DNA of 9,041 bases, taken from NCBI GenBank assembly GCA_002730365.1, contig PBZZ01000100.1, positions 1-9,041 on the forward strand, given 5' to 3'. Below are positions 1-6,000 of the stretch, piece after piece. Source of the stretch: Deltaproteobacteria bacterium. Lineage in GTDB: Bacteria; SAR324; NAC60-12. The notes under the pieces were generated by a model. The model made no database searches. It had not been told where the DNA came from and was given only the letters and a program-made list of their open reading frames with translations. The translations under genes and the position numbers were made by a program. Within the stretch, counting starts at the first letter, position 1. Each line of letters starts with the position of its first letter.

Positions 1-1105
1 AAACCCATGGTCATGTTAGACACGATCATGCTCATCGCCATCAAGTGTCCACGGATTTCCTTGCACGTCAGTTCAATCAGGATAGTTTGCAGGCTAGGCA
101 TCCGCATCGACCCGCCAAGCATGATGCCAAAAAACATGACACCCATCCACGGCCCCGGTAAGAGATCTTGAGTGGAGAGCATCAGCACGGTCCCCATCAA
201 GACAGAACCGATCCCGATTAGGCTGAAACGCAATCCCCGTTGCAAAAGCCAACCAGCAACCTGGTTTCCGATCAAGCTACCGATCCCCCCTGCATGTAGA
301 AGAGACCAATTGTGGAGGCAGAAAGTCCGTAGTTGGTCGTTAGCCAGATACTCATGTGAGAAATGAAGCCAAACAAACCAATCAACATGAAAAACTGCAT
401 CGCAAACACCCAGCGCACCTCCTGACGCTTCCAGAGACCGAACATCTGCGTGTACTGACGGCCAATCGTAACGCGTTCTGCCCCAGTTGCAATTGGTGGA
501 ATTCGGCCCAACCAGAGTAGTGAGAGCAAGCCCCCTACCCCAATCACACCGAAGGTCCAGCGCCAGGAGACCAATTCTGCCAAGGCTGATCCGACTGGCA
601 CACCCAGAATCGAAGCCAATGTAAAACCCAGCATGATGTTTGTAAGGGCTCGGTTTCTTCGGTTCCCTTGCAGTGCATCCCCAGCATAGGCCAGGCAATT
701 CGGCATGATCGGTCCTGCAAAAGCTCCTGAAATAATACGGAAAAGGAAGAAGCTCTACACCCCTTGTGCCAGCGCACAGCCAAAGGTGGAGATCACAAAA
801 CCTGATCCCAAGTAGAGCAAAAGTCGCTTACGCCCCAATCGGTCTGACTAGGGGGCAAAAATAAAGGCTGAAACAGCTGCAGCTGCTGGGTACACCGAGA
901 CTAGCAGACCACTGCGCACTGGGGAGAGTCCTGTAGCTGCAGAAATCTCTGCACTCAACGGGACCATGATCAGGTGATCAATCCACGAGAACAGAGTCAG
1001 TAGGAACAAGGGCAGCAGCAAACCCCAATACTGGCGCTCGGCTTCTTCATGCAAGCCAAGACGACGCTGCAACCAGGCAAGCCCGGTTTTTCTGGAAAAA
1101 GTCAC
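1..1105 (-). pseudogene. MFS transporter gene, disrupted by two TAG codons and one frameshift; 3' end beyond the window
   Basis: The product would be a 12-helix inner-membrane transporter of the major facilitator superfamily, drug/sugar-efflux type; its substrate cannot be read. Translation starts at a GTG (1103-1105) with no good ribosome site, and an in-frame TAG (1121-1123) lies just upstream. The first part gives an amphipathic N-terminus, a hydrophobic helix and the start of MFS motif A. A TAG at 848-850 sits directly before SDRLGRKR, where the family usually has Leu or Tyr. The same frame resumes, meets a second TAG at 755-757 before SFFLFRIISG, and then runs to a TGA at 272-274. Adding one base to the six-G run (285-290, plus-strand C) restores an open frame with transporter-like sequence (IGSLIGNQVAGWLL, then MFFGIMLGGSMRMPSLQT) to the left edge. 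About 365 of the usual ~400 residues are present. It lies downstream of the 1268-2047 gene on the same strand, 162 bases away. Family sure; loss of function likely, unless the lesions are sequencing errors. Confidence 0.85.
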
Positions 1106-1202
1106 GTGTTGTGCTTTCGACTAGGAAGAGAGATAGACAGCAAGAGGGTACTTCTGCGCGAAGGAAAAAATTCAGGATGGCAGAGTTCTGATGACTGGCA
1201 AC

Positions 1203-1228
1203 ACTGAAATACGATTTTAATTTTCAGT
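1203..1228. repeat. 7-bp inverted repeat between two minus-strand genes
   Basis: ACTGAAA (1203-1209) and TTTCAGT (1222-1228) are exact inverse copies around a 12-base AT-rich loop. It lies between the stop of the exported-protein gene and the start of the broken MFS gene. The stem is AT-rich and no T-run follows it on the minus strand, so it is not a convincing intrinsic terminator. It could be a weak transcript hairpin, a binding site, or chance. Confidence 0.25.
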
Positions 1229-1267
1229 ATCTACAGATTGGAGCAAGAGGGTATTTTCCCGGACTAC

Positions 1268-2047
1268 TCAGAAATTATCAAAACCTGGTTCAGCAGATTC
1301 GATAATTCGGACATAGCGGGTGGTGAAGTCCTGACACTGCTGAAGCGCTGCTTGTCCTTTGCTCAGTTGGGCTTGAGAATCTAGCGGTTCGAAGCGATGA
1401 CGTTCTCGTCCTGTTGTCAGGTCTTCTTCAAGGAAGTAGATGGTCTTCAGATCGGGGCTGATAGCGTGGCGGGGATTGATTGGCGATGCTGGATCCTGCA
1501 CCACTGGGACTCGTCGAGTTTGGCTCAGTTGACGGTACTTGGCTTCGGTGGAGGTCAGATTCTGCTCACAAGCCGTAATCTGCTCCACCGTGCGCTGATA
1601 GGTGCAGAAATCTGGTTGGGTTGTACAGTCAAACTGGCTTTGGGCATCCTCGTCAAATACCAGGTACTCTCGTCCTTTAACGATGCTGAAAAAGGCAGAA
1701 GAAGCGAAGGGGGTGGGAGGCTGCAGCTCCTGACTCTTCGGAAAACTATAAATTTCACCCAGCCGGTCCACAAACTCGTTTCTGCGCTCCCGTAAAAAGT
1801 CCGCAGGGATCTCGTATTCGATCGCAGTCACTATGCGTTCACGGTTGAGTTCTACCACAATGCGGACATCTCGACTCTCAAAAATCCCTCCCACAATCTG
1901 ACTAGCAGAGTTAGCCAATAACTGCTTGGGCTCTCCGTAGCGGCTTCGGCATTGAGTCAATGATTCATTCAAACGAGCCTGTGACAGTTGTGGAACCAAC
2001 GTCAAGAGGCCCAAGGCCAAGTAGATGGATTTCCAAGCACCTTTCAT
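1268..2047 (-). CDS. Exported (periplasmic) protein of unknown function, Cys-containing
   Basis: I do not recognise this 259-residue protein. It begins with Met-Lys, a hydrophobic stretch (about residues 8-20) and a likely signal peptidase I site after LSQA (residue 24), so export to the periplasm is inferred. The mature part has five cysteines (C33, C141, C148, C160, C238); C141 and C148 are close enough for a disulfide. An early LTQCRSRYGEP segment is followed by a predicted beta-rich part (VRIVVEL, VTAIEYEIP) and a polar C-terminal half. No catalytic motif is apparent. The ATG at 2045-2047 is chosen; a GTG directly before it (2048-2050) lies 7 bases from GGGAG (2058-2062), whereas the ATG lies 10, so the GTG could be the true start with one extra residue. 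It ends in TGA. The broken transporter follows on the same strand and might have been co-transcribed. Confidence 0.75.
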   Translation of the reverse strand: MKGAWKSIYLALGLLTLVPQLSQARLNESLTQCRSRYGEPKQLLANSASQIVGGIFESRDVRIVVELNRERIVTAIEYEIPADFLRERRNEFVDRLGEIYSFPKSQELQPPTPFASSAFFSIVKGREYLVFDEDAQSQFDCTTQPDFCTYQRTVEQITACEQNLTSTEAKYRQLSQTRRVPVVQDPASPINPRHAISPDLKTIYFLEEDLTTGRERHRFEPLDSQAQLSKGQAALQQCQDFTTRYVRIIESAEPGFDNF

Positions 2048-2136
2048 CACAAACTCTCTCCCGACAGACAGCGTGGGGGTCGAATCAACCCTGTTTTCTC
2101 AGTTGAACCTAAATGGTGGTATCGCCTAAGGCTTAC

Positions 2137-2146
2137 AAAGGAGGTG
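2137..2146 (+). promoter_or_regulatory. Orphan near-perfect Shine-Dalgarno-like sequence
   Basis: AAAGGAGGTG matches nine or ten bases of the complement of the bacterial 16S rRNA 3' end, a far better match than any ribosome site used by the genes here. No ATG, GTG or TTG follows at 4-12 bases; the next candidate GTG is about 22 bases on and opens only a 17-codon frame. On the other strand the same bases read as an anti-SD sequence in the possible leader of the exported-protein gene. It may be a relic of a lost gene, a ribosome-pausing site, or chance. Confidence 0.3.
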
Positions 2147-2240
2147 CCAACCAAGACGTTTCCTCAAAGTGTGCAAAATTTTGTTTCAGATGTACAGAAA
2201 CTTAGGAAGTCCAAGACGCTGATAAATCACAACTTGACTC

Positions 2241-2375
2241 ACAACCCACAGATCTATAGGCACAGAATACACAGCATTTGCGAGCGGGAGTTGTGATGTC
2301 TTCATTGCAGACATGACAACGAATACGCTGGAGTCATTGGTCAGAGGAATTGGCTACACAAATGATGTCCCGCAT
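2241..2375 (+). pseudogene. Possible decayed fragment of an amino-acid ABC transporter binding protein
   Basis: Translated in the frame whose codons start at 2241, this stretch contains TAFASGSCDVFIAD followed by a Leu/Arg-rich segment, and ends at TAG (2376-2378). The pattern resembles the AGRCDVYTTD region near the middle of family 3 solute-binding proteins of the general L-amino-acid (AapJ) type. Frames upstream are closed (TGA at 2235-2237) and I could not trace the family further in any frame, so at most about 40 residues survive. A GGGAG lies 5 bases before an ATG at 2296, but that frame is only six codons. The match is from memory of the family; chance resemblance is quite possible. 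Confidence 0.2.
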
Positions 2376-2474
2376 TAGGAAAAGGTGAGGATGGAGACCG
2401 GCAGAGTTGTTTCAAAAGGATCTGTTGTCAGTTTGGATTTTGCTTGCCTCTCCTTACGAATCTCGGATTGCACT

Positions 2475-2503
2475 TTGCACATCAGAAATCTCTGTGCTAC
2501 AAA
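2475..2503 (+). promoter_or_regulatory. Candidate sigma70-type promoter for the FN3 lipoprotein gene
   Basis: TTGCAC (2475-2480) and TACAAA (2498-2503) are separated by 17 bases, and a TG at 2495-2496 gives an extended -10 form. The -35 box is weak (three of six consensus bases). A second TTGCAC lies seven bases upstream (2468-2473). Transcription would start near 2510, leaving a leader of about 55 bases. This is pattern matching only. Confidence 0.35.
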
Positions 2504-2556
2504 AATGTAACTTTTGATTGCATCTCACTGAAAATCCTAAAACTGCAAACACTACT

Positions 2557-2561
2557 AGAGG
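2557..2561 (+). promoter_or_regulatory. Ribosome binding site deciding the FN3 lipoprotein start
   Basis: AGAGG stands four bases before the ATG at 2566, slightly closer than usual. It supports that ATG over the in-frame TTG at 2518, which would add 16 polar residues in front of the signal peptide. Confidence 0.5.
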
Positions 2562-2565
2562 TTTC

Positions 2566-2976
2566 ATGTCCACCAGAATCCTAGCTGCTTTGCTCTTTTC
2601 CTCTTTGCTCTTCAGCTGCGGGGATGAGGGTACAATTTCCTATAAAGAGAAGATGCCGCCTACCGTTCCAGGCAACTTGGAGGCTGTCGCTGGTTCTCAG
2701 CAGATCACTCTCTCTTGGGACGAAGTTAGTAATGCCAGCAACTATAGGATTTACTGGAATACTGAAGAAATTACAGAGAATCTAAAACATATAACGAACG
2801 CCGAAGGTGATCCGAATACCAGTATCACAGTCCAAACAATCAAGGATATTGTGACCAACTCTTATGTTCATACTGGTCTGACGCCTGGCACGACTTACTA
2901 CTACCGAGTGGCAGCTTTCAACAAGGCAGGCTCAAAGGGTCTCTCAATAGAAGCTTCATCAAGTCCTTCTCTCTAA
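2566..2976 (+). CDS. Small lipoprotein with a single fibronectin type III domain
   Basis: This 136-residue protein has a short charged N-terminus (STR), a hydrophobic core and the lipobox LFSC with Cys18, so it should be lipidated and membrane-anchored. Residue +2 is Gly rather than Asp, which favours outer-membrane sorting by the usual enterobacterial rule. After a short linker, residues about 31-132 form one fibronectin type III domain: the PPTVPGNL entry, ITLSWDEV with the conserved Trp51, YRIYW, and LTPGTTYYYRVAAFNKAG near the end. The loop between YRIYW and the last strands (about residues 65-100) is long for an FN3 domain. FN3 domains mainly mediate binding, so a surface-binding or structural role is inferred. 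The gene converges on the large repeat protein with 52 bases between their stop codons; no hairpin terminator is visible there. Confidence 0.85.
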   Translation: MSTRILAALLFSSLLFSCGDEGTISYKEKMPPTVPGNLEAVAGSQQITLSWDEVSNASNYRIYWNTEEITENLKHITNAEGDPNTSITVQTIKDIVTNSYVHTGLTPGTTYYYRVAAFNKAGSKGLSIEASSSPSL

Positions 2977-3028
2977 TTCAACTGATTTTCTACATTATTT
3001 TAGCAGCGAGCAATAAGCATTCAAAAGA

Positions 3029-6000
3029 TTAGTCATTGTCAGTAGTAGTCACCGTCACGCTTTGATTGTCGAGCATATCGTATTTTGCATCAAGCGTATT
3101 GTTGGTGTTGATCGCCACAGTAATAGTGCTGGTTACATTGTCGTCGTCAATGTTGTCATCAACCCCTGTAATTGTTACGGTCTGAGCACTATTCCAATCC
3201 GAAGGAGTAAAGGTCAGTGTAGAAGCTGAAAGAGTTGTCTCGTTATCACTGTTTGTCAGCGAGAAGACCACATTGCCTGTTGGTTCACTACCCAGCACAA
3301 CAGTGAAAGTATCGGTACTGCCACTCTCAGATACTACCGTCGAACTGCCAGACTCAGTGACTGCGAAAGCGGCAGTATCATTGTCGGTAGTAGTCACCGT
3401 TACGCTTCGATTGTCCAGAGTATCATACTTCATATCAGCTGTACTGCTCTGATTGATAGCCACAGTAATAGTGCTGGTCACATTGTCATCACTCACATTG
3501 TCGTTGACTCCTGTCACAGTAACCGTCTGTGCAGTGTTCCAGTTTGATGAAGTGAAGGTCAATGTCGATGAGGAGAGGCTGATCTCCGAGTCATCACTGT
3601 CATTATCACTCAATGAAAAAGCTACATTGCCAGTCGGCTCACTACCCAGTACAACCGTGAAAGTATCGGTACTACCACTCTCCGAAACTGCTGTCGAACC
3701 ACCAGTCTCTGCAATAGAAAAGGCAGAGGTATCGCCATCACTGGTGCTAACGGTCACACTCTGACTGGAAAGTAAATCGTACTTTGAGTCACCAGTACTG
3801 GCAGTGTTGATCGCTACTGCGATTGTGCTGTTCACTGAGCCATCATCCACATCATCATTCACTCCCGTCACTGTAACCGTCTGAGTGGTATTCCAGTTTG
3901 ATGAAGTGAAGGACAGTGTGGAAGGGGAAACAGTAGCTTCACTGCTGTCACCGGCCATCACACTGAAAACCACGTCATCGGTTGGTTGACTACCAAGAAC
4001 AACCGTGAAAGTGTCAGTGCTGCCACTCTCGGCAACAGAGGTTGAGTTGTTGGTCTGCACAATTGTGAAAGAGGCCGTGTCGCTGTCACTGGTAGTGACA
4101 CTAACACTTTGACTGGAGAGCGCATCGTAATTGGTGTCGGCTGTATTGCCGGTGTTGATGGCAACGGTCACAGTGCTTGTCACACTGTCGTCATCTAGAT
4201 TGTCACTGACTCCGGTGACAGTGACCGTCTGGGCATTGTTCCAATTAGATGAAGTGAAAGTCAGTGTCGAGGGCGAAATACTGACCTCACTACTGTCACT
4301 TGCGCCTAGTGAAAATGCAACGTTGCCCGTTGGCTGAGAACCCAGCACAACTGTGAAATTATCCGCGCTGCCACTTTCATCCACGATTGTAGAACCACTG
4401 GTCTGGGTAACCGTGAAAGAAGCGTTATCATCATCGGTGATTGTCACAGTCGTCTGCTGCGTACCGTTTTCAGCCACACTGTTGGCCCCGGAGACACTAC
4501 TGATGTCAACAACGATTGCCTCCCCATCATCATCCAGCTGGTCGGTAATCGCTGTCAATGTAGCCGTACCAGAGGTACTGCCTGCGGAGATGGTGATCGT
4601 ACTACTGGAGATTGAATAGTCAGCGTTAAGTGTCGCATTGCCAGAGGTATTCAGGTTCACCGTGGTGTTCGATGCTGTCACAACATTTTGTGTTGCCGTC
4701 AAGGTGGAAGTCCCTCCGTTTTCGGCTACTGAGGAACTTGAGGCTGTCAGTGTCACCAAAGGTGAGGCCTCATCGTCGTTAGTGGTGATGCTGACACTTT
4801 GGCTGGAGAGCGCATCATACTTTGTATCGGCCGTGCTACTGGTGTTAATCGCCACAGTGAGCGTACTACCGATTGAGCCATCACTGATTGTATCGGCGAC
4901 ACCCGTGATAGTGACTGTCTGAGCAGTGCTCCAGTTGTCTGTACCAAAACCCAGTGAGGATGGATAGACACTGGCTTCACTGCTGTCGCTGGCGCTCAGA
5001 CTTAAGACTACATCTCCGGTGGGCTGACTGCCTAGCACAATGGTCAGGGTGTCCGTACCACCGCTCTCAGCCACCACTGTTGAGCCACTGGACTCGGCAA
5101 TTGTAAAAGCAGCAGTATCATCATCAATAATTGAGACGACCAGTTGCTGTATGCCGCTTTCACCGGCTCCGTTGCCCCCAGAGACGCCACTGATGTCCAC
5201 AATAATTGTCTCTGAATCTTCGTCAGTCTGATCTGCGATTCCTGTCAGAGTCACCGTACCAGAAGTACTGCCGGCGGCGATTGTCAGTGTTGTACTCGAG
5301 ATTGAATAGTCTGTGCTCAAAACACCCGTGCCGGAAGTGTAAAGGGCAACCGTAGTGTCAGCTGTGGCGGCGGCACTCATCGTCACTGTCAGAGTGACCG
5401 TTCCTCCACTCTCAGCAAGGTTCAAAGAAGAAGCTGCCAGGGTCAATGTAGGAACTGAATCGTTGTCTGTCGTAGTGACACTCACGCTTTTGTTGTCCAG
5501 AGCATCGTACTTTGTATCGGCTGTACTGCTCTGGTTGATCGCCACAGTAATCGTGCTCGTTACATTGTCGTCGTCGATGTTGTCATCAACCCCAGTGATC
5601 GTCACGTCCTGCGCGCTGTTCCAATTCGACGGGGTAAAGGTCAGCGTTGAGGCTGAAAGACTGGTTTCATTATCGCTGTTTGTCAGCGATAAGACTACAC
5701 TTCCCGTAGGCTCGCTACTCAGCGTAACAACTATGGCGTCGGTACTGCCACTCTCAGCCACCACTGTTGAGCCACCAGATTCAGTAACCGTGAAGGCGGC
5801 AGTGTCATCATCAGTCGTGCTCACCGTTACACTCTGACTGGAGAGTGCATCATACTTAGTGTCAGCTGTGTTGCTCTGGTTGATGGCAACAGTAATCGTA
5901 CTGGTCACATTGTCATCACTAACGTTGTCGTTTACACCGGTCACCGTCACCGTCTGTGCTGTACTCCAGTTCGAAGTGCTAAAGGTAAGTACCGAGGCTG

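Larger units (their letters stand above)
2048..2565. other. Divergent intergenic region of about 520 bases
   Basis: This gap separates the minus-strand exported-protein gene from the plus-strand FN3 lipoprotein gene, so it should hold both promoters. It contains a free-standing SD-like sequence (2137-2146), a short stretch that reads like part of an amino-acid-binding protein (2241-2375), and a candidate promoter (2475-2503). A plus-strand open frame crossing 1988-2296 is mostly antisense to the neighbouring gene and has no protein-like features. No clear promoter for the minus-strand gene was found, and I saw no RNA gene. Confidence 0.6.

Noticed and set aside
1397..1795. Plus-strand frame of 132 codons
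   Set aside because: It is antisense to the exported-protein gene, which has a signal peptide and ribosome site; the frame itself has no protein-like features.
1988..2296. Plus-strand frame of 102 codons across the start of the exported-protein gene
   Set aside because: It has a basic, motif-free translation, overlaps a real gene antisense, and has no ribosome site.
2977..3028. Bidirectional terminator between the convergent genes
   Set aside because: No stem of useful length could be found in these 52 bases.
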